A stretch of DNA of 64,000 nt, taken from the NCBI GenBank assembly GCA_963726995.1, contig CAVSEP010000006.1:1302001-1366000 (forward strand). The letters run 5' to 3'. Within the stretch, counting starts at the first letter, position 1. Each line of letters starts with the position of its first letter. Shown one piece after another: positions 26,610-35,929 of this stretch. Under the pieces are notes generated by a model, which had not been told where the DNA came from, searched no databases, and saw only the letters and a list, made by a program, of their open reading frames with translations. Position numbers and translations under genes: made by a program. This stretch comes from DAIDKA01 sp963726995. Lineage in GTDB: Bacteria > Pseudomonadota > Gammaproteobacteria > Steroidobacterales > Steroidobacteraceae.

Positions 26610-27540
26610 ATGGAGACCCCTCCGCGGAGATACCCAGTGGCCCGGTTCGATCGCCCAAGGCTCGCGCTGGCCTCGGTGGCACGCTGGTTTGACTCAAGTA
26701 CCGAACGCGACCCGGTTGCCGGCGACCGCATCGACTGGCTGCGCACGCTGCCGTTCATCGCCGTGCACCTGGCCTGCCTGGCGGTGATCTGGGTGGGCGT
26801 GTCGCGCCTGGCGCTGGAGGTCGCCGGCGGACTGTATGTGGTGCGCATGTTTGCGATCACCGGGTTCTACCACCGCTACTTCGCGCATCGCACCTTCCGG
26901 ACTTCCCGTGCGGTGCAATTCATCTTTGCCTGCATCGGCGCATCCAGCGTGCAGCGCGGTCCGCTGTGGTGGGCCGCGCATCACCGCAACCACCACATCA
27001 ACGCCGATACGCCGGCGGATCCGCATTCGCCGCAGCTACAGGGATTTGTCTGGAGTCACATGGGCTGGTTCCTGACCTCCAACGGCTTTCGCACCGACTG
27101 GAAACGCATTCCCGATTTGGCGCGGTATCCGGAACTGCGCTGGCTCGATCGCTTCGACGTGCTGGTGCCGGTGCGTACTGGCCACCGGCCTGTTTCTCGG
27201 TCGCGCGGGCGTCCGGCGGAATTGCTGGTCTGGGGGTTCTTCATTTCCACCGTGGTGCTGTTTCACGCCACCGTGACCATCAATTCCCTGGCCCATCGGT
27301 TCGGCAGCCGGCGCTTCGAGACCCGCGATGACAGCCGCAACAACCTCTGGCTGGCACTGCTCACCTTCGGCGAGGGCTGGCACAACAATCACCACTTCTG
27401 CCCGGGCTCGGTTCGCCAGGGATTTCGCTGGTGGGAAGTGGATCTCACCTACTACGGGCTGCGGCTGCTTCAGCTTCTTGGCTTGGTGCATGCGCTCAAG
27501 CCCGTACCCAGCCACGTCATGCTCAAGGCGCGCGCGCTGA
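26610..27540 (+). CDS. Membrane fatty-acid desaturase, delta-9 type
   Basis: About 309 aa. All three histidine boxes that hold the di-iron centre are in frame: YHRYFAHRTFR, WWAAHHRNHHINADT and GEGWHNNHHFCPGS. Hydrophobic helices lie between them. It introduces a cis double bond into acyl chains using oxygen. The stretch at about 27173-27230 reads out of character (VRTGHRPVSRSRGRPAE) and becomes LATGLFLGRAG when shifted by one, so two compensating indels are likely. The frame runs without a stop into the next gene. However, a TGA lies at 27538-27540 in the adjacent frame, exactly overlapping the next ATG, so I place the end there. Confidence 0.85.
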
Positions 27541-28796
27541 TGCGTATCGCGGTCATCGGTTCGGGCATCTCCGGACTCGCTTCGGCCTGGTTGCTCGCGC
27601 GGCAACACGAGGTCACGCTGTTCGAGGCCAACGACTATCTGGGCGGCCACACGCACACCCACCGTATCGAGGTGGCAGGACAACCGCTCGCGGTCGATAC
27701 CGGCTTCATCGTCTTCAACGAGCAGCACTACCCGCTGCTCACCCGGCTGTTCGCCGAATTGGGCGTCGCCTCCCAGCCAACGACCATGAGCTTCTCCGTC
27801 CACAGTGCCGCCAGCGGCCTGGAGTACAGCGCGACCAGTCTCGACACGCTGTTCTGCCAGCGCCGCAATCTGCTGTCACGGCGCTTCTGGGGGATGCTGC
27901 GTGACCTGCGGCGCTTTTATCGCGAGTCACCCGCGCTGCTGGCGGGTGCGGGCCCGGGTCCCACGCTGGGCGAGTATCTGGCCGCGCATGACTACGGCGC
28001 GGCCTTCCGCGATGAGCACCTGGTGCCGATGGCCGCGGCGCTGTGGTCGGCGCCGGCCAGCCGAATCCTGCAGTTCCCGGCGCAGTATCTGGTGCGCTTC
28101 ATGGCCAATCACCAGATGCTGCAGCTGCGCGGCCGCGCGCCCTGGCGGGTGGTCTGCGGCGGCTCTGCGAGTTACGTCGCCGCCCTGCGGGCGCGCTGGC
28201 ACGTGACCGAGCGGCTGAACTGCCCGGTGCGTTCAGTCCGGCGCGAGGCCGGTGGCGTTCACGTCGCGAGCCGCGCCGGAACCGAGCGCTTCGATCAGGT
28301 GGTGCTCGCCTGTCATAGCGATGAGTGCCTGAGGCTGCTCGCGGACCCCAGCGCTCAGGAGCGCGAGGTATTGGGCGCCATGACCTATCAGGACAATGAA
28401 GTCGTCCTGCATACGGATGCAGCGCTCATGCCGCCGAACCGCAAAGCCTGGGCCGCCTGGAACGCCTTCATTCCGGAACGTCCGCAAGATGCCTGCACGG
28501 TCAGCTACTGCATGAACCTGCTGCAGGGGCTCGCGACCCCAAAGCCGCTCATCGTCACCCTCAATCGCACGGCCGCCATCGATCCGGCCCGGGTGCTGCG
28601 GCGCATGCACTACCGCCATCCTGTCTACACCCGGCAATCGGTCGCGGCGCAGGCCCGGCGCCAAGAGATTCAAGGCGTGCGCGGCACGTGGTTCGCCGGG
28701 GCCTACTGGGGCTGGGGATTTCATGAAGACGGATTGCGTAGCGCCGTGCAGGTTCATGCCGCCCTGACCGGCCGGGTGCTGGGGGCTGCGGCATGA
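27540..28796 (+). CDS. FAD-dependent amine-oxidase-like oxidoreductase
   Basis: 418 aa from ATG 27540. The FAD motif is IAVIGSGISGLASAWLLARQ. The typical NAD(P)-binding-8 continuation follows: VTLFEANDYLGGHTHTHRIE and VDTGFIVFNEQHYP. The C-terminus (GTWFAGAYWGWGFHEDGLRS) closes the FAD site. This family is regularly found next to DUF1365 and Cfa-like enzymes. A related flavoprotein acts as a desaturase in furan fatty acid synthesis in Rhodobacter (recalled, not searched). No stop separates it from the desaturase as sequenced, but this is more likely an indel artefact than a real fusion. ATGA overlap with DUF1365. Confidence 0.87.
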   Translation: MRIAVIGSGISGLASAWLLARQHEVTLFEANDYLGGHTHTHRIEVAGQPLAVDTGFIVFNEQHYPLLTRLFAELGVASQPTTMSFSVHSAASGLEYSATSLDTLFCQRRNLLSRRFWGMLRDLRRFYRESPALLAGAGPGPTLGEYLAAHDYGAAFRDEHLVPMAAALWSAPASRILQFPAQYLVRFMANHQMLQLRGRAPWRVVCGGSASYVAALRARWHVTERLNCPVRSVRREAGGVHVASRAGTERFDQVVLACHSDECLRLLADPSAQEREVLGAMTYQDNEVVLHTDAALMPPNRKAWAAWNAFIPERPQDACTVSYCMNLLQGLATPKPLIVTLNRTAAIDPARVLRRMHYRHPVYTRQSVAAQARRQEIQGVRGTWFAGAYWGWGFHEDGLRSAVQVHAALTGRVLGAAA

Positions 28797-29576
28797 GCGC
28801 GCCCCTGGCCAGCGCCGTCTATGAGGGCATCGTGCGCCATCGGCGCCACGGGCCACGCCCGCACGCATTCCAGTACCGGGTGGCACAGCTGTTCCTGGAT
28901 CTTGACGAGCTGGATCAGGTGTTCGCGGGTCGCTGGTTCTGGTCCCTGAACCGCGCGCAACCTGGCGGAGTTCCGGCGCAGTGATTTCCTGGGGCCCCGC
29001 AACATGCCGCTGGCGGATGCGGTGCGTGATTGCGTGGCCCGGGCGACGGGCGAACGTCCGGCCGGCCCGATCAGGCTGCTCACGCATCTGCGCTACGGTG
29101 GCCACAGCTTCAATCCGGTCAGTTTCTATTACTGCTATGGCGCGGATGGGCTCAGCCTCGACTGCATCGTCGCCGAGATCACCAATACGCCCTGGCATGA
29201 GCGGCACGCCTACGTGCTCGCAGCGTCCGGTGCACAGCCACGCGGGCCGGCACTGCAGTGGTCGTTCGACAAGGCCTTTCACGTTTCGCCCTTCATCCCG
29301 ATGGACCGCACCTATCAATGGCAGCTGTCGAAGCCGGACCGCACGCTGGGCGTCCGGATGGGCGTGATGCGCGCCGGTGAGCTGGAATTCGATGCGTCGC
29401 TGATGCTGCGCCGGCGCACGCTGGATGGCGCGGCGCTCGCCCGGGTGCTGCTGCGCTTTCCCCTGATGACGACCCAGGTGGTCGCGGCGATCTACTGGAA
29501 TGCCCTGCGCCTGTGGCTGAAGGGCACGCCGGTGTACGCCCATCCCAGCACTGCTTCGAGGATGAACAGAACATGA
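28793..29576 (+). CDS. DUF1365-family protein (one frameshift)
   Basis: About 260 aa when corrected. Family landmarks: VRHRRHGPRPHAFQYRVAQL, LTHLRYGGHSFNPVSFYYCY, ITNTPWHERHAYVL and FHVSPFIPMDRTYQW. An extra C in the CC pair at 28951-28952 breaks the frame after WFWSLN. Correcting it restores ARNLAEFRRSDFLGPRN. The biochemical role is not established, but the gene nearly always accompanies the flavoprotein upstream and the Cfa-type enzyme downstream, so it belongs to acyl-chain modification. Its stop overlaps the next start by ATGA. Confidence 0.87.
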
Positions 29577-30814
29577 GTGACGGAATCTCGGCCGTGGTGC
29601 CCCGTGCCGGGGGCTTCAGCGCCTTCGATCGGTTGCTTCGCCGGCGTGTGCTGCAGCAGCTGTCAGGGCTGGCGTCCGGCAGAATCGTGCTGGAGGACGA
29701 GTGCGGTCGCGTCGAACTCGGCCCCCACGCCGATCATCCGACGGTGCGGGTCTGGGTCACGCATTCCGACTTCTATCAGGCGGTGGCGGCCGGCGGCAGC
29801 GTGGGCGCAGGTGAGGCCTACATGTCCGGACATTGGCACTGCGATGATCTGGTCGCGCTGGTGCGCATTCTGGTGCGCAACCGCGAGGTGCTGGACGGCA
29901 TGGAAAGCGGCTGGGCAAGGCTGGGTGGCTGGCTGCTGCGCGGCTGGCACGCCCTGCGGCGCAATAGCGAAGCCGGCAGCCGCCGTAATATCGCCGCGCA
30001 CTACGATCTGGGCAATGAGTTCTTCTCGCTGTTCCTGTCGGCCGACCAGATGTATTCCTCGGCATACTGGCAGCAGGGCGAGGACACCCTGGAGAGGGCC
30101 TCGCAGCGCAAGCTGCAAAGGGTCTGCGAGAAACTGCGGCTGGCGCCGCAGGATCACCTCATCGAAATCGGTTCCGGCTGGGGCGCGCTGGCGGTATTCG
30201 CGGCCGTCCACTATGGCTGCCGGGTCACGACGACCACCATCTCGCGCGAGCAGTACGTCGGCGCGCTGGAACGGGTGAACCGTGCCGGCGTGCAGGACAG
30301 GGTCACGGTGCTGCTCGAGGACTACCGCAATCTGAGCGGGGTCTACGACAAGCTAGTGTCCATCGAAATGATCGAAGCCGTCGGCGCGCATTACCTGGAC
30401 AGCTATCTTTCGCAGGTCGGCCGACTGCTGAAGCCCGATGGTCTGGCGCTGATCCAGGCGATCACCATCGAGGACCACCGCTACCGGCAGGCGCTGCGGT
30501 CGGTGGATTTCATCAAGCGCCATGTGTTCCCCGGAAGCTTCATTCCGTCCATCCAGGCGATGCTCGCCGCCAAGACCCGCACCGGTGACCTGGCGCTGCT
30601 GGCGCTGGAGGATTTTGGACATTCCTACGCGCGTACCCTGCAGGCCTGGCGTGAGCGCTTCCGTTCGCGCTTGAGTGAGGTACGCACGCTGGGCTTCGAT
30701 GACCGGTTCATCCGCATGTGGGACTACTATCTTGCCTACTGCGAAGGCGGCTTTCGCGAGCGCTCGATCGGCGTGGCGCACCTGCTGCTGGCGAAGCCCG
30801 GGTTTCGGCCGTGA
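29573..30814 (+). CDS. cfa: Cyclopropane-fatty-acyl-phospholipid synthase family methyltransferase 1
   Basis: 413 aa from ATG 29573; a longer upstream frame overlaps DUF1365. The SAM site is LIEIGSGWGALAVFAAVHYG. Cfa hallmarks include RRNIAAHYDLGNEFFSLFL, MYSSAYW, TTTISREQY, IEMIEAVGAHYLDSY and FIKRHVFPGSFIPS. Cfa enzymes add a methylene from SAM to a cis double bond of membrane phospholipids; some relatives only methylate. The N-terminal lipid-binding domain (residues 1-120) is present. It would act on the product of the desaturase encoded upstream. Ends with a TGATG junction to DUF1295. Confidence 0.92.
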   Translation: MSDGISAVVPRAGGFSAFDRLLRRRVLQQLSGLASGRIVLEDECGRVELGPHADHPTVRVWVTHSDFYQAVAAGGSVGAGEAYMSGHWHCDDLVALVRILVRNREVLDGMESGWARLGGWLLRGWHALRRNSEAGSRRNIAAHYDLGNEFFSLFLSADQMYSSAYWQQGEDTLERASQRKLQRVCEKLRLAPQDHLIEIGSGWGALAVFAAVHYGCRVTTTTISREQYVGALERVNRAGVQDRVTVLLEDYRNLSGVYDKLVSIEMIEAVGAHYLDSYLSQVGRLLKPDGLALIQAITIEDHRYRQALRSVDFIKRHVFPGSFIPSIQAMLAAKTRTGDLALLALEDFGHSYARTLQAWRERFRSRLSEVRTLGFDDRFIRMWDYYLAYCEGGFRERSIGVAHLLLAKPGFRP

Positions 30815-31599
30815 TGGCCTGGCGACTGTTGCTGCTGATCTGGCTGGCCGCAGCGGGCATGATGACGCTGGGCTGGCTGTGGCAGTGGCGGCGCGACAAT
30901 GCCGGCATCGTCGATGTGCTGTGGTCACTCGGGCTGGCGATCAGCGCCGTACTCAACGGCCTCTATGGCAGCGGCGCCGGAGCACCGCGCCTGCTGGTGG
31001 CGCTGTTCGGTGGGGTCTGGGCAGCGCGCCTCGCCGGACATCTTTGGCTGCGGGTGCGAAGTGAGCCCGAGGACGGTCGTTACCGCTCGCTGCGCGAGCG
31101 CTGGGGTGGCAAGCAGCTGAAGTGGTTCGGACTGTTCCAGTTCCAGGCGCTGTTGATTCCGTTGTTCTCCATCGCCTTCGCCGCCGCGGCGGCGAATCCT
31201 TCACCGCACCTGGCGGGCCTCGCGTTGGCATTGATCCTCTGGAACATCAGCGTGCTGGGGGAATCCCTGGCCGATCATCAGCTCGCAAGGTTTCGCGCCG
31301 ACCCCGCGAATCGTGGCAGGACCTGCCGCGAGGGGCTGTGGCGGTATTCGCGTCATCCCAACTACTTCTTCGAGTGGCTGCACTGGTTCAGTTACCTGGC
31401 CTTGAGCATCGGCGGGCCGACGCTCGGGTATGCATGCCTGGGCCCGTTGCTGATGTACGGTTTCCTGCGCTGGATCAGTGGAGTGCCCCACACCGAGGCG
31501 CAGGCGCTGCGGTCGCGTGGTGAGGATTACCGTGACTATCAGCGCACCACCTCGATGCTGATTCCCTGGCCCGTGAAAAGTATGAGGACACGCCCATGA
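30814..31599 (+). CDS. DUF1295 membrane protein, steroid-reductase-like
   Basis: 261 aa with about six hydrophobic helices. DUF1295 proteins belong to the isoprenylcysteine methyltransferase/5-alpha-reductase fold. The C-terminal active region is visible: GLWRYSRHPNYFFEWLHWFS and FLRWISGVPHTEAQ. The likely role is NADPH-dependent reduction or methyl transfer on a lipid in the inner membrane; the substrate is unknown. ATG 30814 shares a base with the upstream TGA; GTG 30811 is an alternative start. The gene sits between two Cfa-type methyltransferases, suggesting it modifies their product. Confidence 0.88.
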   Translation: MAWRLLLLIWLAAAGMMTLGWLWQWRRDNAGIVDVLWSLGLAISAVLNGLYGSGAGAPRLLVALFGGVWAARLAGHLWLRVRSEPEDGRYRSLRERWGGKQLKWFGLFQFQALLIPLFSIAFAAAAANPSPHLAGLALALILWNISVLGESLADHQLARFRADPANRGRTCREGLWRYSRHPNYFFEWLHWFSYLALSIGGPTLGYACLGPLLMYGFLRWISGVPHTEAQALRSRGEDYRDYQRTTSMLIPWPVKSMRTRP

Positions 31600-32693
31600 G
31601 CATCACCCGCTCCATTCACTCTGCTGCGACATCCGAGCTGCCGCGCGAGCGCTTCGCGCCCGGGTTGCTGGGGCTCGCCGAGCGGGGGCTCATTCCGGAT
31701 GTCCTGCTGCGCTCCGGCATCCGCCGGCTGTGTGCCGAGCGTCTCGAGGAGGAACGTGCTGGCGGGGCTGCCGCGCAGTCCGAGCGTTTTCAGCGACGCC
31801 TGAGCGAGCTGCGAGCGGCCAACGTCGCTGTGCATACGGACATCGCGAACCAGCAGCACTACGAACTGCCACCGGAATTCTTCAGGTATTGCCTCGGGCC
31901 GCGCCTGAAGTATTCCAGCGCCTACTACCCGACCGGCACGGAGTCCCTGGCCGAGGCCGAGGAGGCCATGCTGGCGCTGTATGGCGAGCGCGCCGAGCTG
32001 GCCGATGGACAGGACATTCTGGAGCTCGGCTGTGGCTGGGGATCGCTGACGCTGTGGATGGCGCAGCGCTATCCGAATGCCCGGATCTGCGCGGTATCGA
32101 ACTCGACCCTGCAGCGTGAGCACATCGAATCGCGCTGTCGCGCACTCGGGCTGGCCAACGTCAGCGTGGTGACGCGCGACGTTAATCGCCTCGAGCTGCC
32201 GGCGGCGGCCTTTGATCGTTGTGTGTCCATCGAGATGTTCGAACACATGCGCAACTACGACACGCTGCTGGCCCGCATCGCCTGCTGGCTGCGTCCCCAG
32301 GGCATGCTGTTCGTGCACATCTTCGCCCATCGGACCTTGATGTATCCCTTCGAGACCGAGGGTGATGACAACTGGATGGGACGGCACTTCTTCACCGGCG
32401 GCCTGATGCCGGCGGTTGACACCCTGGGATGGTTCCAGCGGGACCTGCAGGTGGCAAATCAGTGGCAGCTGGACGGTACCCACTACCAGCGCACCGCCAA
32501 CCACTGGCTTCAGAACCAGGACCATCATCGCGAAGAGATCATGACTGTATTGCGCCGGTTCTACGGTGAGCGGCAGGCGCGCCTGTGGTTTCAGCGCTGG
32601 CGGATGTTCTGGATGGCCTGCGCCGAAACCTTCGGCTACGCGCGGGGACAGGAGTGGGTGGTGGCGCACTATCTGCTGACGCAGCGCGACTAG
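31596..32693 (+). CDS. Cfa-like SAM-dependent methyltransferase 2
   Basis: 365 aa. The SAM motif is ILELGCGWGSLTLWMAQRYP. Other landmarks are IANQQHYELPPEFFRYCLGP, KYSSAYYPTG, CVSIEMFEHMRNYDTLL and HIFAHRTLMYPFE. It lacks the long N-terminal domain of the first Cfa protein and has a different C-terminus (DNWMGRHFFTGGLMP). This is the branch that includes methyltransferases of unusual fatty acids rather than classical cyclopropane synthases. It overlaps DUF1295 by ATGA and is the last gene of the operon. Confidence 0.88.
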   Translation: MSITRSIHSAATSELPRERFAPGLLGLAERGLIPDVLLRSGIRRLCAERLEEERAGGAAAQSERFQRRLSELRAANVAVHTDIANQQHYELPPEFFRYCLGPRLKYSSAYYPTGTESLAEAEEAMLALYGERAELADGQDILELGCGWGSLTLWMAQRYPNARICAVSNSTLQREHIESRCRALGLANVSVVTRDVNRLELPAAAFDRCVSIEMFEHMRNYDTLLARIACWLRPQGMLFVHIFAHRTLMYPFETEGDDNWMGRHFFTGGLMPAVDTLGWFQRDLQVANQWQLDGTHYQRTANHWLQNQDHHREEIMTVLRRFYGERQARLWFQRWRMFWMACAETFGYARGQEWVVAHYLLTQRD

Positions 32694-32718
32694 CGCCGAC
32701 CAGGATTTCCGGATTGCC

Positions 32719-32748
32719 TTGACAAGCCACGCTCCGGGCGGATATCTG
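32719..32748 (+). promoter_or_regulatory. Possible sigma-70 promoter of the beta-propeller gene
   Basis: TTGACA at 32719-32724 matches the -35 consensus fully. A weaker -10, TATCTG, follows after 18 bases (32743-32748). The ATG of the secreted beta-propeller gene is 40 bases further on. The preceding operon ends at 32693, so a new transcription unit here is plausible. Confidence 0.4.
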
Positions 32749-32788
32749 TGGCGTCCGTTACGGACTGGCCTGATCACCGGGGGGAATC

Positions 32789-33868
32789 ATGAACAGGAAT
32801 CCAATCACAGGGCGCCGCGGTCCCGCCGCCAGAAGTATCGTACCCGCACTGACGCTGGCATTGTCCGCGGCGCTGCTCCTGCCTTCAGCACCGGTCCGGT
32901 CACAAACCGCTGCCGCGGCGCCCACCAGCTGTACGCCGCAGGGTGATCTGCACTTCGTCTGCAACCTGATCAGTGTCGAGGATTTCCTGCCCGTGGATGG
33001 CGGACGCTGGCTGGTGGGCGGCTCGTACGTCGAGAAGTCGGTGGGCCTGTACCTGATCGACACGCGCGCGAAGAGCGCCAAACCGGTGTCGCTGTCGCTG
33101 GCCGCGCAGCCGGATCCGCTGTATGCAGGGTGTCCGGCGCCGGATCTGACGAAACTGCAGACCCATGGGCTGGATGTGAAGCAGACCAAGGGCCAGATCA
33201 CGGTGTATGTCATCAATCACGGCGGCCGGGAGTCGGTGGAGATCTTCCGCCTGCATCCGGCCACCGATACGGCCGAATGGATTGGTTGTGCCCTGCCACC
33301 GGAGGGCGTGACCAGCAATTCGATTTCCGCCATGGCCCATGGCGAGTTCATCCTGACCAAGTTCGTGGACAGCCGCGACAAGCAGGGCTTCCAGCACATT
33401 CTTGCCGGACAGGTGACCGGCGCGGTCTATCGCTTCACGCCAGGAAAAGGGTTCGCCGAAGTTCCGGGAACCCAGCTCTCCGGTGACAATGGCCTGCTGG
33501 CCTCCGCGGATGGTCGCTGGCTGTATGTGAATGCCTATGGCAGCCGCGAGATCTACCGCCTGCCGATGTCGGGTAAAGGGGAGCGTTCCGTCGCCAAAGT
33601 GGACTTCTGTCCCGACAACCTGCGCTGGGCCCCGGATGGTTCCATCTTCGTCACCGGACAGTTCATCAGTCCGCAGACCTTGAACGGGCTGCATGGCTGG
33701 GCGACGGTGCGGCTGGATCCGAAGGCCATGACCACGACGCCGGTGGTGAAGGAAGCGGGCCTGAAGGTGTTCGACGATGCCACCAGCGCGGTGCAAGTCG
33801 GCAAGACGCTGTGGTTCGGGACATTCCGGGGTGACCGGATGGCCTACCTGACGCTGCCCAGCCCTTGA
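32789..33868 (+). CDS. Secreted beta-propeller protein, SMP-30/gluconolactonase-like
   Basis: 359 aa with a signal peptide (ALTLALSAALLLPSAPVRS). The mature part repeats blade-like motifs such as EDFLPVDGGRWLVGG, GDNGLLASADGRWLYVNAYG, REIYRLPM and DNLRWAPDGSIFVTGQ. This fits six-bladed propellers of the SMP-30/strictosidine-synthase group, which bind a metal and hydrolyse lactones or esters. A catalytic residue set cannot be assigned with confidence. Its stop overlaps the start of the second DUF8021-like gene, so the two are coupled. Confidence 0.75.
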   Translation: MNRNPITGRRGPAARSIVPALTLALSAALLLPSAPVRSQTAAAAPTSCTPQGDLHFVCNLISVEDFLPVDGGRWLVGGSYVEKSVGLYLIDTRAKSAKPVSLSLAAQPDPLYAGCPAPDLTKLQTHGLDVKQTKGQITVYVINHGGRESVEIFRLHPATDTAEWIGCALPPEGVTSNSISAMAHGEFILTKFVDSRDKQGFQHILAGQVTGAVYRFTPGKGFAEVPGTQLSGDNGLLASADGRWLYVNAYGSREIYRLPMSGKGERSVAKVDFCPDNLRWAPDGSIFVTGQFISPQTLNGLHGWATVRLDPKAMTTTPVVKEAGLKVFDDATSAVQVGKTLWFGTFRGDRMAYLTLPSP

Positions 33869-34902
33869 GGCGCGCATCCGTGTCTACCCGGCGGCAGAAG
33901 ACTGCATCTGGCCTGGCCGCCGTGCTGGTGCTGTGCCTGGGCGCGCTGCCGCTGCGCGCCGCGCCCGCGCCCTGCGATCGGGCCTGTCTGAAGGGTTTCA
34001 TCGATCTGTATGTGGATGCACTGGCGCACCACGATCCCTCCCGCCTGCCCGTCGCGGCCAAGGTGCGCTTCACCGAGAATGGCGCCCAGGTGCCGCTGGG
34101 GGAGGCGCTCTGGGTCACCTTCAGCAAGCCCCTGGAGTATCGACATTACTTTGCGGATCCACAGTCGGGGCAGGTGGCGGCCTTCATCACCCTGATGGAG
34201 AACGACTATCCGGATTACATGATGCTGCGCCTGCGAGTGCAGGATCGGAAGATTTCCGAAATCGAGACCATCATCAGCCGCAACAATCCGCGGATCCTGA
34301 CCATGCCGCCTTTCGATCCGATGTGGGAGGAGACCGAGCCTGCGGGTCGGCGGCTCACCCGCGCGCAACTGATCAAGGGCGCGGTCGGTTATCTGACCGC
34401 CGTGGCCATGGCCGATGGGAGCCTCGCGCCGTTCTCCGATGATTGTTCACGCACCGAAGTGGGTCTGGTGTCCGCGGTGGGCAAGGGCCGCAAGCCGCCG
34501 GCGGGGGATCCACCGTCGGCGACCGGCGATCAGTTCCAGGATGCCATCCGCGCCACCCTGGGCCTGAGTTGCGCCGACCAGCTGAACACCCGGGTGTACA
34601 GCTTCATCACCGGCTTCGACTACGCACGCATGCCGCTGGTGGATGTCGAGCGCCAGGTCGTGTTCGGAATTTTCGTTTTCCGCCGCCGCGGCAATATTCC
34701 AGGGGCGACCTACCAGGGCAAGTTCTATCACTTTCCCTTTGGCATGCGCATGCCAGACGAAAACCTGGCCGGAGAGGCCTGGAAGTTCCGCGACGGCAAG
34801 ATCACGCGTGTGGAGTCCACCTTCCTCGGCAACAATGTCTATCGGGCCGGCACCGGCTGGCCTGGTGGCAGAGCAGGCCTGTCGCGGCCCATCGATCGGT
34901 AG
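33865..34902 (+). CDS. Secreted DUF8021-like protein, paralogue 2
   Basis: 345 aa if it starts at TTG 33865, which overlaps the previous stop (TTGA); GTG 33880 gives 340 aa and is also possible. The signal peptide is LAAVLVLCLGALPLRA. The mature protein starts CDRACLKGFIDLYVDALAHH and contains VRFTENG, LWVTF and GSLAPFSDDCSR. These align with paralogues at 3907-4884 and 50281-51255. It ends VYRAGTGWPGGRAG. The reaction is unknown. Translation coupled to the beta-propeller gene suggests a shared extracytoplasmic substrate. Confidence 0.75.
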   Translation: MRRASVSTRRQKTASGLAAVLVLCLGALPLRAAPAPCDRACLKGFIDLYVDALAHHDPSRLPVAAKVRFTENGAQVPLGEALWVTFSKPLEYRHYFADPQSGQVAAFITLMENDYPDYMMLRLRVQDRKISEIETIISRNNPRILTMPPFDPMWEETEPAGRRLTRAQLIKGAVGYLTAVAMADGSLAPFSDDCSRTEVGLVSAVGKGRKPPAGDPPSATGDQFQDAIRATLGLSCADQLNTRVYSFITGFDYARMPLVDVERQVVFGIFVFRRRGNIPGATYQGKFYHFPFGMRMPDENLAGEAWKFRDGKITRVESTFLGNNVYRAGTGWPGGRAGLSRPIDR

Positions 34903-35100
34903 TCGCACGACCGGTCAATACGCGCCGCGCCGCGTGTCCCGAGCGCTATCGCACTGCGGCAGCGCGCTGCATTCGCCGGAATTGGTGTGACCAGGCTGCG
35001 AACGTCGTGGCTCCCATGATAGCGTTACCCGCTGGGAAGGGCGCCCACCGCGAGAAAATACGCCGCTTCCGGTGACTCGGCTAGTCATACAGGGGGATGC

Positions 35101-35929
35101 ATGTATCAGAAACCAACCGCGCCGCGAACCATCGGCGGCGTACTCGATGACACCCTTCAGCTATACGTGGCGGCGCTGCCCCGCACCTGGCTGCCGTCCC
35201 TGCTGGTGAGCGTGATCACGGTCGCAGTCAGCTACTTCTTTGTCTCCTCGATTCCGCTGTCGGCTTCCCCGACCTCCGCTGCCGAATTGATGACTCGCTA
35301 TCAGGCCATGATTCGCGCCTTCGGCGTCCTCTATATTCCGGTGTTCATACTCTCCCTGGTGTTCTATGGAATGATGACGGCGATCGTCGCAGCGGTGGCA
35401 CGCGGCGCGTCCCCGACTTTCGGTGACGCCCTGAAACTCGGGGTGCGGCGGGCGCCGGCGCTGTTCGTGGCTTCGCTGGTTTTCGGCATCAGCATCGCGA
35501 TTGGATTCATCCTGCTGCTGATTCCCGGCTGCTATGTTTGGAATCGCCTGCAGCTGTTCATGGTGCCGGTCGTGGCCGAGTCCAAGGGCCCCTTTGAGTC
35601 ATTAGGCGTGAGTTGGCGCCTGGTGGGCGGCAACTGGTGGCGCACTGCGACGGTGGTGTTCGTCATGTTCGTCATCCTGATCGTGCTGCAGATGTGTCTG
35701 GGCGCACTCGGCTGCCGCATTCACCGCGGTGAGTTCAGGCGGTGCGGGTGGTACTCCCGCCGCTGCAGCCCTGCGCCTCTCCCTGGTTTCGATGCTGCTC
35801 GGCGGAGTGATCCGCGTGTTCACCATGCCGCTGATCTTTTCGGCATTCGTCGCGCTCTACCAGGACTTGCTGCTGCGCAAGGGAGGCGGCGATCTCGAGG
35901 CTCGCCTCGGAGCGCTACCAAAAGCTTGA
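35101..35929 (+). CDS. Polytopic membrane protein, start of the DUF4129/MoxR island (one frameshift)
   Basis: About 275 aa when corrected, with five or six hydrophobic helices (LPSLLVSVITVAVSYFFVSS, FVASLVFGISIAIGFILLLI, VVFVMFVILIVLQMCLGAL and others). The pattern resembles the glycerophosphodiesterase-type membrane domain found in membrane proteins of unknown role. An extra G in the GG pair at 35710-35711 breaks the frame. Correcting it gives AAAFTAVSSGGAGGTPAAAA and a last helix ending DLEARLGALPKA. A strong AGGGGG ribosome site precedes the ATG. Its TGA overlaps a TTG start of the next gene. Confidence 0.72.

Noticed and set aside
26151..28796. One 881-codon reading frame joining desaturase and flavin oxidoreductase
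   Set aside because: The first part covers the C-terminus of the anti-sigma factor in a different frame. A TGATG stop/start overlap sits at the join in the adjacent frame, and this region has many single-base errors. Two separate genes are more likely than a real fusion.
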